Shown here piece after piece: positions 1-6,888 of a DNA stretch of 22,536 nt; positions within the stretch are counted from its first letter, which is position 1, and each line of letters begins with the position of its first letter. Made by a program: the position numbers and the translations under genes. Source of the DNA: Acidaminobacter sp. (GTDB lineage: Bacteria > Bacillota_A > Clostridia > Peptostreptococcales > Acidaminobacteraceae); NCBI GenBank assembly GCA_009881125.1, contig WXFH01000022.1:1-22536 (forward strand). Direction: 5' to 3'. The notes under the pieces are model-generated. The model searched no databases. It had not been told where the DNA came from and was given only the letters and a program-made list of their open reading frames with translations.

Positions 1-60
1 GAGATACTTTTCGATAAGAGAAACCTTCTCCTCTGGTGTCGCTTTCGGTATATGAGGCAT
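1..60 (-). CDS. Transposase N-terminus (partial, runs off the window)
   Basis: Twenty codons from the ATG at 60 are visible, beginning MPHIPKATPEEKVSLIEKYL. The charged, helix-forming start resembles the helix-turn-helix N-terminus of IS3-type OrfA proteins, but 20 residues cannot prove this. The ribosome binding site AAGGGAG lies about 8 nt upstream, inside one arm of the hairpin at 65-123. Transcripts entering from outside the IS would therefore fold the site away, while transcripts started inside would not. Confidence 0.5.
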   Translation of the reverse strand, partial: MPHIPKATPEEKVSLIEKYL

Positions 61-64
61 AAAA

Positions 65-123
65 ATGCTCCCTTCATGATTAACAGTGATTTGTTATTTC
101 ACTGTCTCTCATAAAGGGAGCAT
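65..123 (-). repeat. Inverted repeat at IS end, covers transposase ribosome binding site
   Basis: The arms ATGCTCCCTT(C)ATGA...AACAGTGA and TCACTGT...TCATAAAGGGAGCAT pair with few mismatches around a short AT loop. The AAGGGAG ribosome binding site of the transposase is in the arm next to the ATG. IS10 and IS50 use this arrangement to block translation from read-through transcripts. Confidence 0.6.
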
Positions 124-127
124 ATCA

Positions 128-153
128 GAAATCAATCTCGAACTTCTTTTCAT
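128..153 (-). pseudogene. Start of a surface-protein gene cut by the IS
   Basis: GAGAGGTGAG followed by ATG at 153 reads MKRSSRLIS before running into the IS end, where the frame soon stops. The ribosome binding site matches the AGAGGTGAG in front of the two intact LPxTG genes (starts 2900 and 6705). The basic N-terminus fits the start of a signal peptide. It lies downstream of riboswitch 1 with the same spacing logic as the intact loci. The rest of the gene, if still present, would be beyond the IS outside the window. Confidence 0.6.
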
Positions 154-267
154 TTCTCTCACCTCTCTAAATAATTTGAAATGCCTTAAATCTCTCTCTG
201 GATGTAACCTCTCTATATTTCCGATTGGGTCGAAGTGGAATGGTCAGCCTTTTTGAATTTCTGTAAA

Positions 268-311
268 CAAAAAGACTGCCATGACAACAACAGTTTCGTT
301 GTGCATAGCAG
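268..311 (-). terminator. Intrinsic terminator of riboswitch 1
   Basis: On the minus strand CTGCTATG pairs with CATGGCAG and ACAAC with GTTGT, followed by TCTTTTTG. The left arm contains TATGC, the 3' strand of the aptamer P1 helix, so aptamer and terminator exclude each other. Confidence 0.75.
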
Positions 312-386
312 CCGGACGATCGTAGTCTATCCCTTAGACTCCTGGCTTTGCGTCCCCGTCTTTCGGCGGGTTTGCCCTTGGTATGC
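303..386 (-). promoter_or_regulatory. c-di-GMP-I (GEMM-I) riboswitch 1
   Basis: Read on the minus strand the element has GGGCAAACC, a hairpin with a CGAAAG loop, GGGGACGCAAAGCC, a P3 stem and the conserved CCGGCUGC end. These are the hallmarks of the c-di-GMP-I aptamer. P1 is GCATA with TATGC. The G before CAAACC (G20 of the Vc2 structure) is kept, which favours c-di-GMP over cGAMP. Ligand-stabilised P1 would use up the terminator's left arm, so an ON switch is inferred. Its target gene is interrupted by the IS. Confidence 0.85.
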
Positions 387-795
387 GGTTCGGAGTGATG
401 AATTCTGTGTTTTCAGCAGAAATTATTGTCCAATCCCCTCCTTATTTTTTCTTATAAGTTCAGCCATTTAAGGTTTGGTATAATGTTATGTTAACCAACA
501 TCAGCATTTCCAATGCTTCCACTGATTAAATACCCTTTTAACAAAATCTCATGCATCATAATGTACAAAATTTTTAATTCAAACTTGTAATAATAACAAA
601 ATATTGGGGAGAGTTACAAATTGAAAAGACGGTGTTATTCATTACTTTCGTCTCTATAAATGAATATTTCGGGGTTGATCAGAATATTTTGAAATCTTTT
701 TGAAACTATTTTGGGAGGATGTTACAGGACCATCGGCGGGGAGGGGTTGAAGGGGGGGTTGAATCAGGTTGGAGAGGCTGATTTATTGGCAGACA
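387..795. other. Intergenic region between riboswitch 1 and locus 2
   Basis: No convincing gene. It holds a promoter-like block (ATGTTATGTTAACC, 483-496) related to the block upstream of riboswitches 2 and 3, AT-rich sequence to about 700, and one copy of the iterated word GACCATCGGC at 728-737. Confidence 0.5.
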
Positions 796-827
796 AAAAC
801 CGGACCATCCAAGGACGATCCGGTTTT
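796..827 (-). terminator. Terminator of the locus 2 surface-protein gene
   Basis: AAAACCGG pairs with CCGGTTTT around a short loop, just past the stop codon at 840. T-runs on both sides suggest it could act in both directions. Confidence 0.7.
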
Positions 828-839
828 GGGGTTTTCTTT

Positions 840-2900
840 TCAATACTGGTATTTCAGGAATGCTCCTGCGAGGAGGAGCAGGGTGCCGAGGAGATTGAGC
901 ATGCTGGCCTGAGCCTCACCGGTTGGTGGGAGCTCGTTTGGGGGCTCCCAAGGTGGGGCGCCTAAAGGTGGCGGCTCTTCCTCGACGATTTCAGTTTCTG
1001 GTGGTTCGTCAGGCGGGCCTTTTGGAGGGAGCTCCGGCGGAACGTCTTCCGCTGTGGTGTCCCTGTAGTTGCCCACGTTGAAGGTTAGGGCCTGAGTGGA
1101 GTTGATGGTGATTGGTGGTGAGAAACCATCGGCGGAAAAGGATGGGGAAGTGATGGTGTAGTCGCTGACTTCCCGCAGATAGTAGGTGCCATACCGCAGG
1201 TTGGTGAAGGTGAGGTCGCCCGCGGCGCTGGATTTCTTGGTGTGCAGCAGGGTGGTCTTGTCCGCGGCGTAGAGTTCGAAGGTGATGTTTTGCATGTCGA
1301 ACTCAGAAGGGTCCTGGAGGTTGTTTTGATTGGTATCCAGGAACTTGTGGACGCGGATTTCGCCTCGTTTATCCTGTGGTTTTGGCGGTGGATCTAGGTC
1401 TCCTGGTGGATCGGGATCCGGTTCGCGCTCGTTGATCACCGTGATTGTGGCGCTGCTGTGTTCCTTCGTCAGTTGGAAGGAGAGGGCGCCGGCAGTGACG
1501 GTGGTGTCGCCCCAGGTGATGGATTTGAGGATGTGACCATCGGCAGAGGCTTCACTTAGAGTATAGGCAGTGAGCGGCAGATCCTTTAGGGTGATGCTGG
1601 CGTTGTGGCCGGCCAGCTTAAGGATATTTTCGTAGTTGTCATGATCCCGGAGGGTGAAGGTGAATTCGGTGTGGTCGTCGGTGACGGGCTGGCCCTGGGT
1701 GTCTACGATTTGCTTGATCAGGGTAAGGGTGCCGGTTGGCGGGGTGGGGTTGGCATCCTGTTGATTGGTGACGGTGACCTCGGCTGTCGTTTCCGGATTA
1801 CTTCCGCTAAGTGTAATCGTCAGCGCGCCGTCGGTGATCGTGTCACCGGTCTGGATGCTCTTCAGGGTGTAGCCTTCCGGGGTATCTTCGGTGATCGTGT
1901 AGGTGCCTGGGTCCAGGCCGTTCAGGGTGACGGGGGTGCCGTCGCCTTTCAGGGTGTGCGTGTGGGATGTGCCGTCCGGGTATTTGATTTCAATGTTAAA
2001 GGTGTCGTTGGTGCTTATTGGTTTATGGTCGGCGTCGACGACTTTTTTAGTGAGCTTCAGAGCGGCTGTGCAAGTTGGAGGATCCTTTTTCTGGTTGGTG
2101 ACGGTCACGTGGTGATCGAGATCATCTTCGCTAATAGTGATCTGCAGATCGTTGGTGGCGGTCTGTGTGCCGGAAGTGATGCCTTCAAGAGTGTAGCCGT
2201 CTGGAGCGGCCTCGGAAATCGTGTAGGTGCCGAGGGGCAAGTTGGTGAATGGTGGGGCGGTGCCATTGCCGGTGATCGTGGCCGTGGTTGTGGTGCTGTC
2301 TGGATATGTGATGGTGATGTTAAATGGGGTCTCGTCATCCTCAAGGATTTGATTTTCTTGGCTGATGACTTTTTTGTGCAGGGTGATGCATCCAGTCGGG
2401 TTGGTTTCGGGTTCACAGATAGTGACTGTGATGAAACCGTACCATGGGCCTTTATCTGGATCAAGGATGTCACCCGTATAGGCGGTTTCAGTGCCGGAGA
2501 CTAGGTGGAGGATCAAATACCTCGTCAGGCATTGGCCAGGGGTGAGCTCCGGAAGGGCCAGGTCGACTGGACCTATGGTGAAGTCAGTGGCTTTGTCCAG
2601 GTCTCCATTTTTAATAGGTGCGTGACCGGGATTAAGCCTGTCGGTGGGTTCCTCTTCCAGGATGTAGAGGCTGTATTCATCGGCCGGCCAGTCGGGATCC
2701 ATGGTGATATGGATGGTCAGCATGCCGCTGTCGATTGTGACATTGGCACTGCCAATATGTTCGTTCTGGCCGGCAATGACCTGGAAGGATCCTTGGAAGT
2801 CATGGATCTCATCTGCCATGGATGGGAAACTCGTGATGATCATGGCAAAGATCATCATGAGGCTGACAAGGGATTTCAGTTTGTTTTTGATGCCTGACAT
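840..2900 (-). CDS. LPxTG-anchored SpaA/Cna-B repeat surface protein (locus 2)
   Basis: 686 residues from the ATG at 2900, chosen because AGAGGTGAG lies 5 nt upstream; an upstream extension lacks a ribosome site. A signal peptide (about 1-31, ending SMA) is followed by a ~130-residue N-terminal domain shared with locus 4 (motifs GQN, ETAYTG, ICEP). Next come three Cna-B-type prealbumin folds with the K...E...N isopeptide pattern (LHKKV / YTISEA / VTVTNQ), then one SdrD-B-like repeat (VHKFLDTNQNN), a Pro/Glu-rich wall span and the sorting signal LPPTGEA with hydrophobic tail. The final tail (KYQY) has only one basic residue. Predicted role: sortase-anchored adhesin or matrix protein, transcription controlled by riboswitch 2. 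The ligand is unknown and no sortase gene is in the window. Confidence 0.88.
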   Translation of the reverse strand: MSGIKNKLKSLVSLMMIFAMIITSFPSMADEIHDFQGSFQVIAGQNEHIGSANVTIDSGMLTIHITMDPDWPADEYSLYILEEEPTDRLNPGHAPIKNGDLDKATDFTIGPVDLALPELTPGQCLTRYLILHLVSGTETAYTGDILDPDKGPWYGFITVTICEPETNPTGCITLHKKVISQENQILEDDETPFNITITYPDSTTTTATITGNGTAPPFTNLPLGTYTISEAAPDGYTLEGITSGTQTATNDLQITISEDDLDHHVTVTNQKKDPPTCTAALKLTKKVVDADHKPISTNDTFNIEIKYPDGTSHTHTLKGDGTPVTLNGLDPGTYTITEDTPEGYTLKSIQTGDTITDGALTITLSGSNPETTAEVTVTNQQDANPTPPTGTLTLIKQIVDTQGQPVTDDHTEFTFTLRDHDNYENILKLAGHNASITLKDLPLTAYTLSEASADGHILKSITWGDTTVTAGALSFQLTKEHSSATITVINEREPDPDPPGDLDPPPKPQDKRGEIRVHKFLDTNQNNLQDPSEFDMQNITFELYAADKTTLLHTKKSSAAGDLTFTNLRYGTYYLREVSDYTITSPSFSADGFSPPITINSTQALTFNVGNYRDTTAEDVPPELPPKGPPDEPPETEIVEEEPPPLGAPPWEPPNELPPTGEAQASMLNLLGTLLLLAGAFLKYQY

Positions 2901-2961
2901 TTTACTCACCTCTCTTGTGGTCGGCACCGGGAGCTATTAAATTAGATTGTTTACAATTGAA

Positions 2962-3003
2962 TAAAAAATGACTGCCATGACAACGAAACGTTGCACATAG
3001 CAG
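2962..3003 (-). terminator. Intrinsic terminator of riboswitch 2
   Basis: CTGCTATG pairs with CATGGCAG, with an inner GCAACG/CGTTGT stem, followed by TCATTTTTT on the minus strand. The left arm overlaps the 3' strand of P1 of the aptamer. Confidence 0.78.
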
Positions 3004-3084
3004 CCGGTCGACCGTGGGCAGGGATCCTGCCGGTAGGCCTTGGCTTTGCGACCCAGCCTTTCGGTCTGGTTTGCCTTTATATGT
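2995..3084 (-). promoter_or_regulatory. c-di-GMP-I (GEMM-I) riboswitch 2
   Basis: On the minus strand: P1 ACATA/TATGU, AGGCAAACC, a CGAAAG tetraloop-type hairpin, GGGUCGCAAAGCC, a long P3 and CCGGCUGC. P3 here carries a longer GC-rich stem (GGCAGGAUCCCUGCC) and lacks the CCUAAA...UAUGG receptor seen in riboswitch 4. It lies about 95 nt upstream of the locus 2 start. ON logic is inferred from the overlap of P1 with the terminator. Confidence 0.85.
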
Positions 3085-3137
3085 TTGTCGTTATGGGGAT
3101 GGATGTTTAGGTTTTCTTGTGTATTGATAGTCTGCTG

Positions 3138-3151
3138 ATATTATGTTACCC
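3138..3151 (-). promoter_or_regulatory. Shared promoter-like block upstream of riboswitch 2
   Basis: GGGTAACATAATAT on the minus strand is identical to the block upstream of riboswitch 3 (4008-4021). CATAAT or TAATAT could be a -10 box. No good -35 at 17 bp is apparent, so the sigma factor is unclear. Confidence 0.45.
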
Positions 3152-3330
3152 GAAAATGAGGGGGTTGAAACAGGGCCGGGAGCGGGATATGGGGTGGAGG
3201 TGAGGAGGATTTTTGGAGGTGGGAGACGGGAGGCGGTAATGGTTCTTAAATATTTGAATCCGTATTGAAGTCAGATGTCTCAGAGGGTTCCACTCGGGTG
3301 GCGGGTTGTGTTATGACGCGCAAGGTATAA

Positions 3331-3616
3331 CCCTCGCTCCGCTTTTAGCCTCGCAGGGCTCGGTTAAAAGCTGCGCTTCGGTTAGGGCTGCGCCCTATAT
3401 AAACAAAGATAACGCAGTGGGTCAGAGAACAAGATCTCTGACCCGTGGTGGCTGAACATGCACCTCGCGATACCAGACGTGCCCCTCGCTCCGCTTTTAG
3501 CCTCGCAGGGCTCGGTTAAAAGCTGCGCTTCGGTTAGGGCTGCGCCCTATATAAACAAAGATAACGCAGTGAGTCAGAGAACAAGCTCTCTGACCCACTG
3601 CGTTATCTTTGTTTAT
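3331..3616. repeat. Two-copy MITE-like repeat with a 30-bp palindromic end
   Basis: A unit of about 110 bp occurs at 3331-3441 and again at 3483-3593 (offset 152) with very few differences. Inside are smaller inverted pairs (GCTTTTAGCC/GGTTAAAAGC). The second copy ends in a near-perfect 30-bp inverted repeat: arms 3551-3580 and 3587-3616, one mismatch, beginning ATAAACAAAGATAACGCAGT. The first copy keeps only the inner GGGTCAGAG/CTCTGACCC stem. No ORF of mobile type is inside. A non-autonomous element is the likeliest reading. Confidence 0.6.
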
Positions 3617-3634
3617 GCACGTCTTTGCTTAAGA

Positions 3635-3664
3635 AGACCAGGCCACCGGTGAGATGACCTGGCT
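3635..3664 (-). terminator. Probable terminator after the locus 3 remnant
   Basis: CCAGG and CCTGG pair around a loop, followed on the minus strand by TCTTCTT. The same relative position at locus 4 carries a stronger, similar hairpin. Confidence 0.45.
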
Positions 3665-3679
3665 AAAGAGAGGCGAGTA

Positions 3680-3796
3680 TTACACGAAACGATTAAGGAA
3701 CATCCCGGCGAGCATCAAAAGCGCGCCGAGAATATAGAATGAAGTTGGCGGTAGTTCACTTGTTTTTGGAAGAGCTGGCAAAACTGGTTCTTCGAC
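3680..3796 (-). pseudogene. Remnant C-terminus of an LPxTG surface protein (locus 3)
   Basis: From about 3796 the minus strand reads VEEPVLPALPKTSELPPTS, then a hydrophobic segment (FYILGALLMLAGMF) and LNRFV before TAA at 3680. This is a sorting-signal tail like that of locus 4 (YYILGSLIMIAGMFLKRLR), and the flanking DNA around the stop is also alike. Upstream there is no gene body: the riboswitch 3 terminator follows within about 70 nt. A nearby frame reads LTYTIFAGKK, perhaps more residual coding sequence after a frameshift. Signal peptide and repeats are deleted, so no product is expected. Confidence 0.7.
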
Positions 3797-3864
3797 ACTT
3801 TTTTGCCTGCAAAGATGGTGTAAGTCAACTGAAAGTCATGTGAGGAAAAGATATAAGTAAAATT

Positions 3865-3902
3865 AAAAAACTGCCACGACAACAACAAGTTGTACATAGC
3901 AG
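3865..3902 (-). terminator. Intrinsic terminator of riboswitch 3
   Basis: CTGCTATG pairs with CGTGGCAG (eight pairs) with an inner ACAAC/GTTGT stem, followed by TTTTTTAATTTT on the minus strand. Confidence 0.8.
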
Positions 3903-3975
3903 CCGGACGACCATGGTTTTGCTTTAGGCCCAGGGCTTTGCGCCCCTGCCTTTCGGCAGGTTTGCCCTTGTATGT
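3894..3975 (-). promoter_or_regulatory. c-di-GMP-I (GEMM-I) riboswitch 3
   Basis: P1 ACATA/TATGU, GGGCAAACC, CGAAAG hairpin, GGGGCGCAAAGCC, GGGCCUAAAGC...CCAUGGUCG and CCGGCUGC. All conserved parts are intact although the gene it controlled has been deleted, so it now seems to control nothing but the tail remnant. Confidence 0.87.
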
Positions 3976-4007
3976 GATTTGGTTCAGTATGTAGTGATGA
4001 TCTGTCA

Positions 4008-4021
4008 ATATTATGTTACCC
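4008..4021 (-). promoter_or_regulatory. Shared promoter-like block upstream of riboswitch 3
   Basis: GGGTAACATAATAT, identical over 14 bp to the block upstream of riboswitch 2 and about 33 nt before the aptamer. A -10 box (CATAAT) is plausible. Confidence 0.45.
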
Positions 4022-4257
4022 AAAATTGATGCAAATTAATCAACAGTTTTTCAATAACCTAGTACTTTCAATGTGTTGAAAGCGATACAGGTTTGAAACA
4101 ACTATTAAAAAACTGATCATTTGACGGCGCGGTCCATTTTTGAATTTCGCACCGGTTACTAAGAATATTACAGTCCGCGCGGACAACTTTCATTTTGAGG
4201 CCAGAGCTTTTGAAAGACATTATCAATGCATGTAAGTTACAATACACCTCCAAACAA

Positions 4258-4289
4258 AGGCCCGAGGTGTCACCGGACACCGCGGGCCT
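4258..4289 (-). terminator. Second hairpin terminator after locus 4
   Basis: AGGCCCG and GGTGT pair with ACACC and CGGGCCT around a 6-nt loop, followed by TTTGTTTGG on the minus strand. Confidence 0.65.
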
Positions 4290-4299
4290 GCCACTGCTA

Positions 4300-4335
4300 C
4301 AAAAAGAGGCCAGGCCGCCCGTAGGCAGCCTGGCC
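4300..4335 (-). terminator. Terminator of the locus 4 surface-protein gene
   Basis: GGCCAGGC pairs with GCCTGGCC and is followed by TCTTTTTG on the minus strand, about 20 nt past the stop codon. Together with the next hairpin it isolates locus 4 from riboswitch 3. Confidence 0.8.
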
Positions 4336-4356
4336 ACAAAAGAGAGGCGAGAGGGG

Positions 4357-6705
4357 TTATCTCAAACGTTTAAGGAACATCCCGGCAATCATGATCAGGC
4401 TGCCGAGAATATAATAGGATTCAACTCCGGTTTCGCCGGTATCTGGGAGTGCCAGTGGAATAGGTTCTTCCACTATTTCTATTTCTGCTGGGAGTTCTAC
4501 AACTACGGCTGCTGGCACTTCGTCTCTGATGTTACCGACGGTGATGATGAGGACATCATCGGAATCTATTTCGATTGGTTCGCTGCTGAAACCATCGGCA
4601 TCAAAGCCTTCGGTAGTGATTCTGAAGTCGCTGACTTCTTTCAGGTAGTATTCGCCAAATTCGAGGTTCGGGAAGGTGATGACGCCTTCGGCGTCGGTCA
4701 TCTTGGTGCTGATGAGGTCGTCTCCTTCAGCATCGTAGAGTTCAAAGGTAATGCCAACCATTTCGAATTCGTCGGCGTCGAAGATGCCGTCCTCATCGGA
4801 ATCCAGGAACTTTTGGATGCGGAGGGTGCCGAGCTCGACTGGGTCCTCGTCATCGTCGTTATCACGTGGCGGCGGTGGGGACTGCCTGTAGTTGCCAACG
4901 TAGACGTGGAGAGTTTCTTCTTCATCCAGATCCATGACTTCTATGAAGCCCTGGCTGTTAACTGAAGTGGTGATAATTCTGGAACCGAGCTCATCGAGGA
5001 AATAATCGCCAGGCTCGAGGCCGCTGAAGGTGATTATGCCGCTGCCATTGGTTGTGCCGGTGCGGATTGGCTCGTCGTCGTTCATGGACTCGAAGAGTTC
5101 GAAGTCAACGTCGGAGAGCCAGGATTCGTTGTCGTCTTTCGCGCCATCGCGGTCAGTGTCGTTGAATTTGTGGACTATGATGGTGCCATCCTCTGGCTCA
5201 GGCTCACCAGGGATGAAGTTGCCAACGTAGACCACGTGTGTGGTGTGCTCTTCGTGGAGGTGAATGTCCATCTCGCCGTCTTTGAGATCCTCAGGCGCGG
5301 TGATTTCAAAGGTGCTGTGTTCTTCGAGGACATAGTTGCCAAATTCGAGGTTGTTGAAGACAAGCTTGCCGTCCTCATCTGTTTCGCCGCTTGCGACTTC
5401 CATCATTGAAATGGCTGATTCGCTGGTGGATGGCATGTCGTTTTCCATGAAGAGTTTGAATTCGATATCTTCAAGGGCAGGTTCGCCGTTGTCCCAGACG
5501 CCATCTTTGTCTTCATCTTCAAATTTCCAGATGGTGATGGAACCGGTTTCGCCCTCGCTGTAATAGTTGCCTATTTTGATTTCAAGCGGATTTTCGAAAT
5601 CTTCGCCGCCGACTTCAATTTCAAAGAAGCCTTCGTCATCGAAAACCGGCGTTGTGATGATGGCGCTGCTGTTCTCCTGCAAGTAGTAGGTGCCGGCTTC
5701 GAGACCGGTGAAGAGAAGCTCGCCATCCTCGTCCGTGTAGCCGTGCTGGAGTGGAGTGTCATCTTCAGGATCTGCGAAGAGCATAAAGTGGATGTCTTCG
5801 AGGAAGTCGTCATTGCCGTTCATTTTGCCGTCTCTATTTAGGTCTTCGAATTTCACGATTCTCACGTCGAAGGTGTCATCCGGGATAATGTTGCCAATTT
5901 CAACGCGGGTGATTTGGTCTTTTTCGATGGAGATGGTGAGGAGACCATCGGCAAAGACCTGTCCTGTGATTTCGTTGCCGGACAACTCTTTAATGGTGTA
6001 ATCGCCGACCGGGAGGCCGGTGAGCTCGATCAGGCCGTCCTCGTCCGTGGTGAATGGGGAGCCGTCAAGCTCCTCGTCGTCTTCATTATAGATTTCGAAC
6101 TCGATGCCGGAGAGGGCTTGCTCGTCGTCATCATCAAATTCGCCGTTCCCGTCGAGATCGTGGAATTTGAAGATAGTCAGGCTGCCGAATTCAGGATCGG
6201 GATCGTCAGGCTCACAGATTTGGATGTGGATGAAGCCGAACCATGCGCCGCTGCTCTCTTCAGAGTCAATAACCGTGCCAGCATAAGCGGTTTCTCCGCC
6301 GACAGCCAGGTGAAGGATGATATAGAGATCCTGACACTGGCCTGGGTCGAGATCATCGAGGTCAAGGGTTATTGGACCGATGTCAAAATCTTCTTTTGCT
6401 GGATTGAAGCTTCCTTTGTGTTCAGCCTGGCCAGGTGTTGGACGTGAGTCTGGCAGGCTATCGAAAATGTCCAGATGGAACTCGCTGGCTTTTTGGCCTT
6501 CATCCAGGTTCACGTCGATGGTTAACTGGTCACCATCGATTATCACAGTAGCTTCACCGATAATCATATTCTGACCTGCTGTAATATCAAAAGTACCTTC
6601 AAAGTCGTAAACTGTCGCCGCCATGGACGGCACGCTCATCAACAACATCGCCAAAATCATGCTCAAACTTAGAAATCTTTTGATTCTGTCTTTCATACCT
6701 AACAT
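4357..6705 (-). CDS. LPxTG-anchored acidic SdrD-B repeat surface protein (locus 4)
   Basis: 782 residues from the ATG at 6705, set by AGAGGTGAG 5 nt upstream. A signal peptide (about 1-30, ending SMA) is followed by an N-terminal domain shared with locus 2 (GQN, ETAYAG, ICEP). Five SdrD-B-like repeats then follow, each opening K-F with an Asp-rich loop: DLDGNGEFD, DLNRDGKMN, DEDKDGVWD, DTDRDGAKD, DSDEDGIFD. These DxDxDG loops resemble EF-hand-like calcium sites known in SdrD-B domains. The wall span ends LPDTGET with a hydrophobic segment and a basic KRLR tail. The protein is strongly acidic. The fifth repeat is the closest relative of the last repeat of locus 2, which points to module exchange. 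Likely a sortase-anchored adhesin under riboswitch 4. Confidence 0.88.
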   Translation of the reverse strand: MLGMKDRIKRFLSLSMILAMLLMSVPSMAATVYDFEGTFDITAGQNMIIGEATVIIDGDQLTIDVNLDEGQKASEFHLDIFDSLPDSRPTPGQAEHKGSFNPAKEDFDIGPITLDLDDLDPGQCQDLYIILHLAVGGETAYAGTVIDSEESSGAWFGFIHIQICEPDDPDPEFGSLTIFKFHDLDGNGEFDDDDEQALSGIEFEIYNEDDEELDGSPFTTDEDGLIELTGLPVGDYTIKELSGNEITGQVFADGLLTISIEKDQITRVEIGNIIPDDTFDVRIVKFEDLNRDGKMNGNDDFLEDIHFMLFADPEDDTPLQHGYTDEDGELLFTGLEAGTYYLQENSSAIITTPVFDDEGFFEIEVGGEDFENPLEIKIGNYYSEGETGSITIWKFEDEDKDGVWDNGEPALEDIEFKLFMENDMPSTSESAISMMEVASGETDEDGKLVFNNLEFGNYVLEEHSTFEITAPEDLKDGEMDIHLHEEHTTHVVYVGNFIPGEPEPEDGTIIVHKFNDTDRDGAKDDNESWLSDVDFELFESMNDDEPIRTGTTNGSGIITFSGLEPGDYFLDELGSRIITTSVNSQGFIEVMDLDEEETLHVYVGNYRQSPPPPRDNDDDEDPVELGTLRIQKFLDSDEDGIFDADEFEMVGITFELYDAEGDDLISTKMTDAEGVITFPNLEFGEYYLKEVSDFRITTEGFDADGFSSEPIEIDSDDVLIITVGNIRDEVPAAVVVELPAEIEIVEEPIPLALPDTGETGVESYYILGSLIMIAGMFLKRLR

Positions 6706-6773
6706 TGTTCTCACCTCTCGCTTTCTTATTATTCGTAATCGCCTCAAATGCGTCAATTGCTTTCAAGGGCAAA

Positions 6774-6815
6774 TAAAAAGCTGCCATGACAACACAAAAC
6801 GGTTGTACATAGCAG
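6774..6815 (-). terminator. Intrinsic terminator of riboswitch 4
   Basis: CTGCTATG pairs with CATGGCAG, with an inner ACAAC/GTTGT stem, followed by CTTTTTATTT on the minus strand. The arm carrying TATGU is shared with aptamer P1. Confidence 0.75.
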
Positions 6816-6888
6816 CCGGTCGACCATAGCTCGCGCTTTAGGCCCTGGCATTGCGCCCCCGACTTTCGGCGGGTTTGCCCTTGTATGT
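6807..6888 (-). promoter_or_regulatory. c-di-GMP-I (GEMM-I) riboswitch 4
   Basis: P1 ACATA/TATGU, GGGCAAACC, CGAAAG hairpin, GGGGGCGCAAUGCC, GGGCCUAAAGC-GCGA-GCUAUGG (a clear 11-nt tetraloop receptor) and CCGGCUGC. It departs from the other three at the usual GCAAAGCC, which here is GCAAUGCC. By the published Vc2 numbering as I recall it, the ligand-stacking adenine (A47) is kept. Drives locus 4. Confidence 0.83.

Larger units (their letters stand above)
1..127 (-). mobile_element. End of an insertion sequence (IS3-like), partial
   Basis: The end of an IS lies here and the rest is outside the window. Its outer edge appears to be TGATATGCTCCC read on the minus strand from about 127, beginning with TG as IS3-family ends do. 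A large imperfect inverted repeat (65-123; arms ATGCTCCCTT...CAGTGA) sits between the end and the transposase start. The insertion falls in the first codons of a riboswitch-controlled gene. Family assignment is inferred from the end sequence and the short N-terminus only. Confidence 0.6.

Noticed and set aside
1605..2504. Long open frame (299 codons) opposite the locus 2 surface-protein gene
   Set aside because: Val/Gly-rich shadow frame caused by the Thr/Asp-rich repeats on the minus strand; no ribosome site or recognisable domain.
2995..3084. Possibility that the GEMM aptamers sense cGAMP instead of c-di-GMP
   Set aside because: The base equivalent to G20 (before CAAACC) is G in all four, while cGAMP-selective members usually have A there. 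Binding tests could still change this.
3458..3652. Plus-strand ORF within the MITE-like repeat
   Set aside because: It spans the palindromic repeat and has no ribosome site or protein-like composition.
4195..4965. Plus-strand open frame of 256 codons opposite the locus 4 gene
   Set aside because: It starts in the terminator region and runs antisense through the sorting signal and acidic repeats; the composition (Phe/Val/Asp) is that of a shadow.
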